Positions 8,101 through 17,200 of a stretch of 20,714 nt of DNA are shown here, one piece after another. Under the pieces are notes generated by a model that had not been told where the DNA came from, ran no database searches, and saw only the letters and a program-made list of their open reading frames with translations. The stretch's first letter is position 1. Every line of letters starts with the position of its first letter. Source of the DNA: a virus. The position numbers and the translations under genes are program-made. The stretch covers positions 1 to 20,714 of IMG/VR virus record IMGVR_UViG_3300020214_000153. One strand, given 5' to 3'.

Positions 8101-8146
8101 AAGTTCCAATTAAATATAAATATATGTAAAGATTAAAATTATTCGC

Positions 8147-8154
8147 TATTTATA
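8147..8154 (-). promoter_or_regulatory. T4-type late promoter octamer
   Basis: The minus-strand octamer TATAAATA is identical to the T4 late promoter -10 consensus recognised through gp55. It lies 46 bp before the ATG at 8100, in the gap after the portal stop. The reverse form TATTTATA occurs 24 nt further on. In AT-rich DNA single matches are weak evidence, but its intergenic position supports it. Confidence 0.5.
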
Positions 8155-8162
8155 CTTTTCTT

Positions 8163-10040
8163 TTATTCTTTTATATTATTTTCGTCCATAAAAGATGGTT
8201 TTTTTACAGACTCTTTCAAAACTTCCTTGGTTTCGAAATCTTTTAACAAAACCGACAATGACTCTAGCGACAACGGTGATTTATTTTTATATTTGTGCGT
8301 TGGTGATAAATCGCTAACTCTCTTGTTTTCTAAATTACCAAATGGGTCTTCTCCGAATGGGTATTTACTAGCATCCTTTCTACCAGTTTGATCTCTTTTC
8401 TTTTCAGTTAATTTTGGAGTTTCACTTCCACCACCAGATGATTCTGGGGGTGTACCACCAGCCTCACTGCCAGACTCAGTTCCTCCAGTTTCGCCACTAC
8501 CCGCATCTCCACCAGTATCAGTGCCTCCAGATTCTTCTCCCTTTGATTTTAAGAATGCTAAAGCTGGATCATTACCATCTTCTTCAATTTGTTTAAATCT
8601 ATAAATTCCTTTAGCATCATCGATTAATTGTTTTTGTAAATTAATCATATCTTGCTCAGACATGCTAAATACGTTATCATAAATCCATTTTTTGCTGAAC
8701 AATTTTTGTTCTTGCATGTCTTTGGCTACTTCTACTTTGCTTTTCCAAACATCAATCTTTTCCTTTTCAAAGATAGTAGATGGGTTTGTTAATTGTAAAC
8801 TAAAGTCTACCAACGATTCATCTCTATATCCTTGACTATACAAATGAATTACCGCAATCTTGTTCAATTCACTAACAATAATACGTTGTACACGTTGAAT
8901 TGTTCTAGCAAAACGAATATCTTCAGCCGCCAATGTAGCCTTACCAGATAATGATTCATCATACCCCAAGAATGCCTTTGGAATCTTAAGTGCTGACATC
9001 ATCTTATTGCGTAGATATTCAATATCATCTGTACCTGTCCATTCTAGTCCAGGCAAATTATCAATACTTGTACCACTATCGCCACCACGAACTGGTAGGA
9101 AAAAGTCTTCAACCATGTTTTGAAGGTTAAAACGTAAATTATAGTCACCAGTTTGTTGATCCAAATATGGAGTCTTTTTCATTTGCGCAATAATTCGTTC
9201 CATGTGATTATCAACTTCATTTGGAGGAATATTACCAATATCGACTTTAAAAATACGTTTTTCTGGAGCACGCATGATGCGATGAATCAACATTGCATCT
9301 TCCATTAAACTCAATTGTTTCCAAACACGGCGAGCACCTTCTAACATACTCTTACCATAAGGTAAGAAGTTACTATCACTCAGTAAACGAAAGTGTGCAA
9401 TTTGATAGTTCTCAAGATCTTCAATTTTATTACCATATGGAAGATTAACTTGAAACTTAACAAAATTCTTATTTTGTAGATGTGCATTTTCAATACGAGT
9501 AACATAATATGAACTAAGTGGTTCAACCATGTATACGCCATATTCTGGACTGATATGTAACCTTAAATAAAAATCGCCATACTTGACCATGCTACGAGTC
9601 CAAGACCAAAGATTAAACTCAATATTAAGAATATCATAAAATAAATTGTTTAATATTTGTTTGATATCATCATTCGAAGATTGAACAGAGATAATGTCAC
9701 CCAATTCATTTTTACTTGTACATTCATCCGAATAAATGTCTAATGCAGATGCGAGAATTGGATCCATATCCATTGTATCATAATCGCGAAATAGTTCTAC
9801 ACGACTACTTTGATAGCTAAGATTAAAGTCACGGGTATATTGATTATATGCGGTAGTTCTAAGACGATTAAAACGATCTCTTAAACTATTACGATCTGTA
9901 GCATATTGAATTTCATCAGTGTCAATTACCTTTAATTTCTTACCACCAATATTACGTACAATAACATCATTACTAAAAAGACGTTTTAATCTTGCAAAAA
10001 GCGATCTATTCTTTAATTCTTGAAATGATTTATCAGTCAT
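8163..10040 (-). CDS. 20: Portal vertex protein (T4 gp20-like)
   Basis: This 625-aa protein forms the dodecameric ring at one head vertex through which DNA enters, and it nucleates prohead assembly. Family features are clear: MDMDPILASALDIYSDECT (about 90-108), the core segment with GKSMLEGARRVWKQLSLMEDAMLIHRIMRAPEKRIF (about 230-265), and LRNKMMSALKIPKAFLGYDESLSGKATLAAEDIRFARTIQR (about 343-384), the typical helix leading into the channel. T4 gp20 has 524 aa. The surplus is a C-terminal tail, which starts with a Gly/Ser/Glu/Thr low-complexity stretch (about 498-545) and ends in a more normal helical segment (about 585-615). The start has GGTAAG as a modest ribosome site and a TATAAATA octamer 23 bp upstream inside the end of the terminase gene. 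Confidence 0.95.
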   Translation of the reverse strand: MTDKSFQELKNRSLFARLKRLFSNDVIVRNIGGKKLKVIDTDEIQYATDRNSLRDRFNRLRTTAYNQYTRDFNLSYQSSRVELFRDYDTMDMDPILASALDIYSDECTSKNELGDIISVQSSNDDIKQILNNLFYDILNIEFNLWSWTRSMVKYGDFYLRLHISPEYGVYMVEPLSSYYVTRIENAHLQNKNFVKFQVNLPYGNKIEDLENYQIAHFRLLSDSNFLPYGKSMLEGARRVWKQLSLMEDAMLIHRIMRAPEKRIFKVDIGNIPPNEVDNHMERIIAQMKKTPYLDQQTGDYNLRFNLQNMVEDFFLPVRGGDSGTSIDNLPGLEWTGTDDIEYLRNKMMSALKIPKAFLGYDESLSGKATLAAEDIRFARTIQRVQRIIVSELNKIAVIHLYSQGYRDESLVDFSLQLTNPSTIFEKEKIDVWKSKVEVAKDMQEQKLFSKKWIYDNVFSMSEQDMINLQKQLIDDAKGIYRFKQIEEDGNDPALAFLKSKGEESGGTDTGGDAGSGETGGTESGSEAGGTPPESSGGGSETPKLTEKKRDQTGRKDASKYPFGEDPFGNLENKRVSDLSPTHKYKNKSPLSLESLSVLLKDFETKEVLKESVKKPSFMDENNIKE

Positions 10041-10062
10041 ATCTTACCGCCATATATATAAG

Positions 10063-10070
10063 TATTTATA
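10063..10070 (-). promoter_or_regulatory. T4-type late promoter octamer before the portal gene
   Basis: TATAAATA on the minus strand overlaps the last codons of the terminase gene and ends 22 bp before the portal ATG at 10040. It matches the T4 late promoter consensus exactly. The RNA would have a leader of about 10-15 nt, enough for the GGTAAG ribosome site. Confidence 0.5.
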
Positions 10071-11679
10071 ACAACCAAGTTAAACTTTCTTTTTTACTGT
10101 TTATATTAGCATTTGGGTTGAAATCCCACCCTTCTGTAGGAGAACCAAATGGTTTTGTTAATATAGGAGAATTATGAACGCTGGATACTTTACTAATGCC
10201 TGCTAACATTTGTCTATTGTAAGCAATCTGATCATTTCTAAGTCTAAGTGCAGTTTCACGTACCCATAATCCTATTCCCATAGACATTACCAAATCATCA
10301 TTGTAGCCACGTAGTGCTTCTGCTTTTGGTCCATTCCAAATAAAAACATTCAACTCTTCATATAATCGTTTCGATTTAATAATTACTTGTTTTTGTCTAA
10401 AAAATAACTCCAAATTACTTACAACTAATGGTCTGTTTTTAGTAGTTGTAGTAAATCCAGCAACCATCTTTTTATCTTGTGCATGTAATTTGTTGCTATA
10501 TGTTTTTTCCACATCCACAATTGTGAGATCACTTGAACTATAAAACGTATGAGGATAATTTCTGTCAATAATCTGTTGAAGTGTACCCCAACCAACGTTA
10601 TTGTTTTCTACAACTAATAGTGCATTATTATATTCAGTAGCAATAGTTACTAATAGATTGCCATAATCTTTTGTAGTTAATTGCCCTTTATATTCTGCAA
10701 CTTGTTCCATAGTATCAACATCTATAACATGAAAAGCGCTGAAATCTGCACCATCGCCTCTAGCACAATCAGCTGTCACTAAATAATTCTTGCTATAATT
10801 TGGGTAATCCCATATCCATAAATCTTGATTATTACCTCGCCTTTCTATAGGATCTTTTATGTATGTTTGTTTATAAAATTCCAATACATCAACACTAACT
10901 ACTTGATTGCCTGATGTACTAAAATCACAATCACATTCTTGCGCAGCACCCTTTACACCTGATAATTCTGTCTGATTATCTCTCCACGATTGATCTCTTT
11001 CTGGATGTAAATGCCATGGCAATTTTATTGTTTTGAATCCTTTTTTACCAGACTTTTCGTTTTCTTCCGATTCAATCCATGTTTTATGAAAAAAGTTACC
11101 AACGCCGTTCGGTGTACTTAATATAATCGATCTACCACCAGTAGATAAAGTATATTGTGATGATAACCAAATTTCTTCTATACCATCAATAAACGCAGCT
11201 TCGTCTATAATTAACAATGATAATGCTGATGAACGACCTGCTGTGCCAGCCGATGAGACAGCTTTAATTTGTGATCCATTCTTTAATCTCAGTGACAATC
11301 TATTATCTTCCACACATGGCACTTTTAACCAACTAGGAAGATTATCATTAGCAAATCTTACCTTGGTAACGATTTCCTTTGCGGTTTCCTGTGTTATACT
11401 AATACATAAAATATTCTTATCATTATGGAATGTCATTAACCATAAACTATAAGCAGCAGTAAGAGTGCTAATACCCATCTGACGACTTTTAAGAACAATG
11501 TTCAATTGATTATCAACAAAGTCTTGTAATGCCTTCTCTTGAAATGGATACAATTCAAATCCAACTGTACCACGTATGGGATGTTGAATCTTTACATACT
11601 TCTTTATGAAGTATATAGGATTTTCAATACATTTTTTATATTCTTGCTTTATTATCTCTCTTAAGTTTTGCTGACTCAT
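10066..11679 (-). CDS. 17: Terminase large subunit (T4 gp17-like)
   Basis: This 537-aa ATP-driven DNA packaging motor and headful nuclease docks on the portal. The N-terminal ATPase has an adenine-binding-region segment FELYPFQEKAL (41-51), a deviant Walker A KSRQMGIST (64-72, with the lysine at the front of the loop and Ile where T4 has the usual Lys), Walker B LLIIDEAAF (155-163, D159/E160) and the coupling motif STPNG (188-192). The C-terminal RNase H-like nuclease shows D304 (VTADCARGDGADFS), E358 (VVENN) and D461/D462 (GYNDDLVMS). All core elements are present, so it should be active. The ATG at 11679 overlaps the preceding gene by 44 bp, yet the N-terminal residues (NPIYFIKKYVKIQHP) are family-like, supporting this start. 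Confidence 0.96.
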   Translation of the reverse strand: MSQQNLREIIKQEYKKCIENPIYFIKKYVKIQHPIRGTVGFELYPFQEKALQDFVDNQLNIVLKSRQMGISTLTAAYSLWLMTFHNDKNILCISITQETAKEIVTKVRFANDNLPSWLKVPCVEDNRLSLRLKNGSQIKAVSSAGTAGRSSALSLLIIDEAAFIDGIEEIWLSSQYTLSTGGRSIILSTPNGVGNFFHKTWIESEENEKSGKKGFKTIKLPWHLHPERDQSWRDNQTELSGVKGAAQECDCDFSTSGNQVVSVDVLEFYKQTYIKDPIERRGNNQDLWIWDYPNYSKNYLVTADCARGDGADFSAFHVIDVDTMEQVAEYKGQLTTKDYGNLLVTIATEYNNALLVVENNNVGWGTLQQIIDRNYPHTFYSSSDLTIVDVEKTYSNKLHAQDKKMVAGFTTTTKNRPLVVSNLELFFRQKQVIIKSKRLYEELNVFIWNGPKAEALRGYNDDLVMSMGIGLWVRETALRLRNDQIAYNRQMLAGISKVSSVHNSPILTKPFGSPTEGWDFNPNANINSKKESLTWLL

Positions 11680-12283
11680 ATTTTGTTTCTAATTCACTAA
11701 TCTCAGCATCTATATTTTCTAATCTTTTTACTACGGCTGTTAAGTCTAACTCTATATTTTCACGGATTTTTGACATATCTGGCACTCCTTCCCAATGTTC
11801 TATAGATCCATCTTCTTCAAGAAATTCAACTGGTTTATTATGATTTTGGTCACACCAGTTTTTAGCCTCTTCAAATTTATTCTTATAATCCAACAATGCT
11901 GATTTTATATTCTTGAGTTCACGGATTTTGTTGAATGTATCCCAAATACCCAATTTTTTAAGATGAGTTTCTTCATTTATAAAACATTCATAACATAATC
12001 CAGACTTTGGCCATGTTCTATCATCCAAATAACTACCCCATCGAACATCCATATTGCAGTGTTTACAACGTTGTTCCACAACGATTGATGCTCGTTTTGA
12101 AACACGGCGTTTACTACCATTTTTCCAAATCCACTTCCGTCCCTGCCCATCCTCCCACTCATCACCTTCTTTGCGTTTACTATTTTCAAGATTAGAATCA
12201 TAACCAACTTGCACGAATGGACGATTACCATCCACGTAATCTTTAATAATATTGAGATTGCTTTTACCTAATGCTCTTTTCAT
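11636..12283 (-). CDS. Four-cysteine protein in the small-terminase position
   Basis: This 215-aa protein is not recognised by family. It lies directly upstream of, and overlaps, the large terminase gene, where T4 has its small terminase gp16. A zinc-ribbon or treble-clef-like motif is visible: C73-x2-C76, then 20 residues, then C97-x2-C100. The N-terminal part is basic with RKWIWKNGSKRRVSKR (about 49-64), suitable for binding DNA. The C-terminal part (about 150-215) is predicted helical with a likely coiled coil, which could mediate oligomerisation. T4 gp16 is also helical and oligomeric but lacks a zinc site, so a small-terminase role is only a positional inference; an HNH-like nuclease accessory or regulator is also possible. 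No Shine-Dalgarno is evident. Confidence 0.8.
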   Translation of the reverse strand: MKRALGKSNLNIIKDYVDGNRPFVQVGYDSNLENSKRKEGDEWEDGQGRKWIWKNGSKRRVSKRASIVVEQRCKHCNMDVRWGSYLDDRTWPKSGLCYECFINEETHLKKLGIWDTFNKIRELKNIKSALLDYKNKFEEAKNWCDQNHNKPVEFLEEDGSIEHWEGVPDMSKIRENIELDLTAVVKRLENIDAEISELETKYESAKLKRDNKARI

Positions 12284-12301
12284 AACAAATATGTATTTAT
12301 T

Positions 12302-13354
12302 TTATTTACCAAAACCACTTTGTAGTCCCCTAATAATGAAACTACCAGTTATTTTAAATGGCTTACTATGAATACTTGGATCTCTTACAACAATGCCTTC
12401 ATGTTTTTCTAGATCACCAATTTCACTAGTAGCATTCTTGAGAATTTCATCGCCCAACTTGATTGTAGTAATATAAACAATAATATCATTAACTATCTTG
12501 TCTATGTCTTGACCCTCAAAATCTTGCGTAATATTTTTACTTGCAGCTGCTTTCTGAAATTGTTCACGGGTAATTAACGGTGTTTGAATAGTTACATTAG
12601 TCAACCAATCTTTCAAACTCTTGGTTACTGGTTTTCCTTGAGGATACAATGTAACTTTTTCGCCCAATGGTTTTGAAAGATTTGGACGAGTTTTGAATTT
12701 AGTATCAACACTTCCTAATACTTTAAATCCATATTTCTTAGCAACCAAATTCAACTTATTGATATAAGATTGCATTGCGGTTTTATCATAAGAAATTTCA
12801 GTAGCTACTCTTGATTTGACACTACCGTCTTTACCAAATGTCTTTGGCTTTATTTCTTTTAAACCATGAATTGCCAAAAAGTTACCAATGTCTTCGTATC
12901 CAAGAACGTTTGTTTGTCCTTCAACATATTCAATGTTCAACAAAATGTTTGGATTGTTCAATAACCCAAGAGCTTTCAATTCGTTTTGAGTTGTTGGTAT
13001 AGCTTCATCAAATATTTGAATGACTCTGGTACCAATTTTAATGAACCCATGTTCTGAACCTGTTTCTTGATTTGGTAAAAATCTAGCACTTAGATCTTGT
13101 GGGCGCATTCCCTTAATGTCTAGTGGTTTCGCACTACCACGGTCCATCACAAATTCTCCATTGACTAAACGAATACTAGCATTGACACCATCAATCTTGA
13201 CACTACCAGTTCCTTTCTCCAACGATGCGATTGACTTTTGAAAAACGTTTATAAATTCTTTTGCAGTAGATGTAAAATCAAATGGATGCTCCATATGACC
13301 ACCAGCACCACCTTCTTTGAGAACTTCCGACAAAATATTACTTAGCTTTATCAT
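12302..13354 (-). CDS. Nucleotidyltransferase/nucleic-acid-ligase-like protein
   Basis: This 350-aa protein has signs of the covalent nucleotidyltransferase superfamily (DNA/RNA ligases and capping enzymes), which transfers AMP or GMP through a lysine. Candidate motif I is VKIDGVNAS with K53 as the nucleotide-accepting lysine. An arginine-containing strand with NGEFVMDRGS (65-74) follows. LNIEYVEG (139-146) fits motif III/IIIa, EGIVVRD (319-325) fits motif IV, and SKPFKITGS (330-338) fits motif V with K331 and K334. Spacing between motifs is longer than in minimal ligases because of a lysine-rich middle part (about 165-300). There is no OB-fold after motif V, as in some RNA ligases. The N-terminus MIKLSNILSEVLKEGG resembles a capsid-targeting sequence. 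The gene is joined to its upstream neighbour by a 4-bp ATGA overlap. Superfamily placement is fairly secure; substrate is unknown. Confidence 0.78.
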   Translation of the reverse strand: MIKLSNILSEVLKEGGAGGHMEHPFDFTSTAKEFINVFQKSIASLEKGTGSVKIDGVNASIRLVNGEFVMDRGSAKPLDIKGMRPQDLSARFLPNQETGSEHGFIKIGTRVIQIFDEAIPTTQNELKALGLLNNPNILLNIEYVEGQTNVLGYEDIGNFLAIHGLKEIKPKTFGKDGSVKSRVATEISYDKTAMQSYINKLNLVAKKYGFKVLGSVDTKFKTRPNLSKPLGEKVTLYPQGKPVTKSLKDWLTNVTIQTPLITREQFQKAAASKNITQDFEGQDIDKIVNDIIVYITTIKLGDEILKNATSEIGDLEKHEGIVVRDPSIHSKPFKITGSFIIRGLQSGFGK

Positions 13355-14118
13355 GGTTTAATAAATGTTTTTTCAAATGTAGACACACCCTTCAAATAAG
13401 AACGAGCAGTTTCATCAAGCGCGTTATCTGTAAATTGCCAATTCCAAAATAATTGATCAGGCGTTTTAAATCCAAAAAATTCTAGAACATTTTTTTGAAT
13501 TTCTGCTACATCTTTACCATTCCAATTTTGTCCCACAGCAATAAATCCGGCGTCAATATCTTTTACAATATTTTTTTCTCCTAGAGTTGAATGTCTATTT
13601 TCAATCCAAGTTAGTCTTTCTATAAGTTTTTGATAATAACTGTTAGCTTGACCCCATCTTATACTAGCAAAAAATACTACACAATCGCTTTCAAATAATT
13701 CTTTACTAATTTTCCATAATTCATCACTTTTATCATTGTAACTTGCCCAACAACGATGATATCCACTTGGATTCTGATCTTTGTTTTTTAATAAAGAACC
13801 AATCGTTCCACAATGATTACCACCAAACTCTTTGTTACTACTTACGTTACCTTCACATGGAACAATATGCAACTTAGTAGTGTCAATTAAGGTTACCTTT
13901 TCTTTGCCAAGTAATTCTTGAATTTTGATAGCTAGTTGGCTACTTTTTGGAACGTCTTCTTTGTGTTTGACCCATCTGTTGCTAGTGGTTAATAATAAAA
14001 TTTTGTTTTTACTACGTAAATAATCTATGGTTTTCTTGTATTTTTTGGCATACAAGTCCATATCTTGCTCGCTAATTGGTAACTTAGCTTCTATTAGTAG
14101 GTCTGAAAGACTAATCAT
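13351..14118 (-). CDS. Flavodoxin-fold (NADPH-dependent FMN reductase-like) protein
   Basis: This 255-aa protein looks like a flavodoxin-like alpha/beta protein. After a 35-residue N-terminal extension, a strand and loop KILLLTTSNRWVKHKEDVPKS (39-59) would bind the flavin phosphate. CVVFFASIRWGQANSYYQKLIERL (146-169) matches the second flavin-contact loop of FMN reductases, where a strand is followed by a P/S-x-W/Y-x-G-x segment and a helix ending in a bulky acid/arginine pair. Cysteines 88, 103 and 123 do not form the compact cluster of iron-sulfur flavoproteins. Role is unknown; NAD(P)H:flavin or quinone reduction is an inference. The first residues MISLSDLLIEAKLP resemble a capsid-targeting sequence with a gp21 site after LIE10. 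The stop overlaps the next start (ATGA). It is the first gene after the sheath terminator. Confidence 0.75.
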   Translation of the reverse strand: MISLSDLLIEAKLPISEQDMDLYAKKYKKTIDYLRSKNKILLLTTSNRWVKHKEDVPKSSQLAIKIQELLGKEKVTLIDTTKLHIVPCEGNVSSNKEFGGNHCGTIGSLLKNKDQNPSGYHRCWASYNDKSDELWKISKELFESDCVVFFASIRWGQANSYYQKLIERLTWIENRHSTLGEKNIVKDIDAGFIAVGQNWNGKDVAEIQKNVLEFFGFKTPDQLFWNWQFTDNALDETARSYLKGVSTFEKTFIKP

Positions 14119-14161
14119 CGCTTATAAATATGTAAATTATAATAAAAATAATATATATAAA

Positions 14162-14192
14162 CAAAAAACCCCCGGCTTTTTAGGGCCGGGGT
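14162..14192 (-). terminator. Intrinsic terminator after the tail sheath gene
   Basis: A GC-rich stem (CCCCGGC 14170-14176 with GCCGGGG 14185-14191, one base bulge extending it outward) closes an 8-nt loop and is followed on the minus strand by TTTTTTG. It lies about 20 bp past the sheath stop and should limit read-through into the flavodoxin-like gene. It stands out sharply from the AT-rich surroundings. Confidence 0.88.
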
Positions 14193-14210
14193 TCTTGTTT
14201 AATTTATGCT

Positions 14211-17200
14211 TTATTCACCGAAACTAGCACCAGTTGGTAGAATGTTGAAGTCAAGGATAATGAATTCAGCAGTTCTAGCTGGTTGGATGAAGATTTGACC
14301 ATAAAGGATATTTCTATCAATTAGGTCAGGTGTATTGTTTTGTTCATCCATCTTAACTTGGTAAGCATAGATACCATTACGTTGTTGTACAGATTCTAAA
14401 TATGGATTTACGATACTCAAGAATCTATTACGTGTAGCAGCTACGTTTTGTTCGAATACCAAGTATTTGCTTGAACTTGCGATAAACTTCTTCAAGTTAA
14501 TCAACAAGCGACGAACATTGATACGATCCAAAGCGCTTGGAGCAATTTGTAGAGTCTTTTGACCCCACACACAGATACCTTGACCTGGAAAGGCTGCGAT
14601 TGGATTTACACGACCTTCGTACAATTCATCACGTTCACTATGTGTAGTTCTATCCAGAACTTGTACAGCGATTGGAATACCACCACGATTTAGACCAGCA
14701 GGAGCATACCATTCAGCAGATGCATTATCGTTAGCAGCATAAACTGCTGGTAATACCACTGAAGGAGGTACACTAATAATCTTGTTGGTATTAGTATCTA
14801 GAATCTTTACCCATGGATAATATGTAGCAACATAGTTACTATCAATTGTAGCGACTGAGTTGACGGCGGCATCAATCAATCCGACAGTTTGGTTACTTGC
14901 TGGGAACACGACGTTATCCATGATATAGAAACAATCACCACGAGCTTCGCACATATCGATTGTAATTTCAGTTACGTAGCTGTGTTGTTCACGGAAGATG
15001 CCAGGCAATACAATCAAGTTGATATCAAATTCATCCGCATTACCTAGAGCAGCGATACATTGTTTGTATGCAATACTACCTGGACTATTGATATTTGTAC
15101 AATCTAGACCTTGTGTATTACCAGCGGTAATATCACTTCCTAGAGCGATTGGAATTGATGGCCATTTACCATCAAATCCACCTTGGAATCCCACTAGGAA
15201 CTTACGTAGTTTTACGTATGTAGATTCATTAACTGGATCATAGTTACTTGGAATACTACCACTCAGGGATGGATCTAGTAGTGAACCAGTACCATTTGCA
15301 TAGAACTTGGCGTTTTGAGTACCTCGAGTCTTGTCTTCCAAGTCAAAGTCAATATTTATACCATTTACGCTACTTGGCAATGGTTTGAAATATTCGTCGG
15401 TATCGTTATATACACCAACATTTGCTGAAGAAGTTGGATACAAAGATACCAATTCATCGTCGGCTTGAGGTACGTCGTTGAATACTGTACCACAACTATA
15501 TTTACCAGGCGCTAGAGACCAGATACTTGCTTTGCTATATCTGACCGGAGGAATAATATCTGCTAAAGTACCAGCGACTGGAGTAGAATATGATTCAAAT
15601 CCATATGGTACAGATACTTCTGGATATAAACCATCAGCCATTTCAATTCTGATGAATTGACTCAAGTTAACATATGTACCAAATTCGATGATTTTACCAG
15701 CGAATGTGATGTATGCGTAACGATCACCAATTCTACGTGCAATGAAGTTTGCACTATCAGGATTTAAATTCAAGTTTTGATAAATTTCCAAATACTTTGG
15801 ACGTTTATCTGTGTCACTATAAGCACGAACTGCAAGTGAGAATGAACCCCAATCACTACCTGGGACTGTACCAGCCAACTTAACGTTGCTGATTTCAATC
15901 TTGTATTTCTTGTTACTCAACGTACCATCACTTAGTGTATGTATCTTGAACAATTGATACTTGGTTGGTACTGCGGATTCATTTGCACTACCTCTAAATG
16001 GAGCAATCTTTTGTGAGTAGATCCATGGAGTATATGCATTAGTGATACTAAATTGACTATCACCCGCAGTAAGATTTGTGCTGTATTGGTCAACAAACTT
16101 TAATGGTTCACCAATTGCAAATCCAGCTTCTGGAGCTGTATTTGCTAGCAACTTCCAACCACCGCCTTCAGCACTTGGACGAGTCTTTTCAGCGACAAAT
16201 CTTTGAATACTATCTTGGAACAACATGTAGTTGTAAGCAGCTTCTACTTTTTGACCAGCAACTTGTTTTGCTGGGTTACCAGCGGTTGGATCAAATCCAA
16301 ATACATTTCCAACGAAATTATTATCACTCTCATTTAGGGTGAAGTCATAATAACCATATGTTCCTGCACTTGTGGTACCATCATCATTTGCGAAGCTATA
16401 CTTTAAGATTAGTTGATATGCATTTTCATTTGGATTAATCAATCCCTTATATGGGAATACTGAACTTGTTAGTTGACTTAGTGTTGATGTATCAAAACCA
16501 TATACTTCATATCTATTGTTGAATTGTGAAGAAGCATTTTGAGTATTATTCAATACTGCCAATACCATCTTGCTTCTTGCAGATGAATTTGGGTTACATG
16601 GATCACCACCAGATGTGTCTTGATTTGTGAATGTACCATCAAAATCACCATAAGCACCAGCTACTAGACCCAAGAATTGTAGACTTGATCCACAGGTGCT
16701 TGCACCTCTAATAGACTTGAAACTTGCACTATGTAGTGATAATGTACCATTTACATCAAATGTGGTTGTATCATAATCCAAACTTACCTTCGCACTTGAA
16801 GTCATAGATGCGGACAAATAAGCTACCGTTTCAGAGCTTTCATTAAATGCCGTAGCAATCTTAGTCTCGGGTGTTACGTTTTGGTTTTGTACACTAGAGG
16901 TCAAATAATAGTATCCAGCAAAAATTCCTGCTGTTGGCGTTGTACCGGTGATCTTTCTTAGCAAATATGTATTTGCGCCCGATGAATTGGTGGTGCTAAC
17001 AGTACCCAGTGTTACTTGTTTACCCGCGTATAGTACTGATCCACTCAAAAATCCACCCGTACCATTATAATTACTATAATAAACCGCTGTTGCTGCTTTT
17101 GGTGCGAACTTACCACTTACAATACCATTTACTCTTAAACGTGATGTATCATGTCTGTATGTAAATACTGCGTCTGACTTTGAACTGCTAATACTAGCAT

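Noticed and set aside
13351-14118. Iron-sulfur flavoprotein or radical enzyme call
   Set aside because: The three cysteines (88, 103, 123) are too far apart for the compact Cys cluster of iron-sulfur flavoproteins.
14998-16342. Several plus-strand frames opposite the sheath gene
   Set aside because: Short, without ribosome sites or motifs, and fully covered by an uninterrupted 1311-codon gene with recognisable sheath ends.
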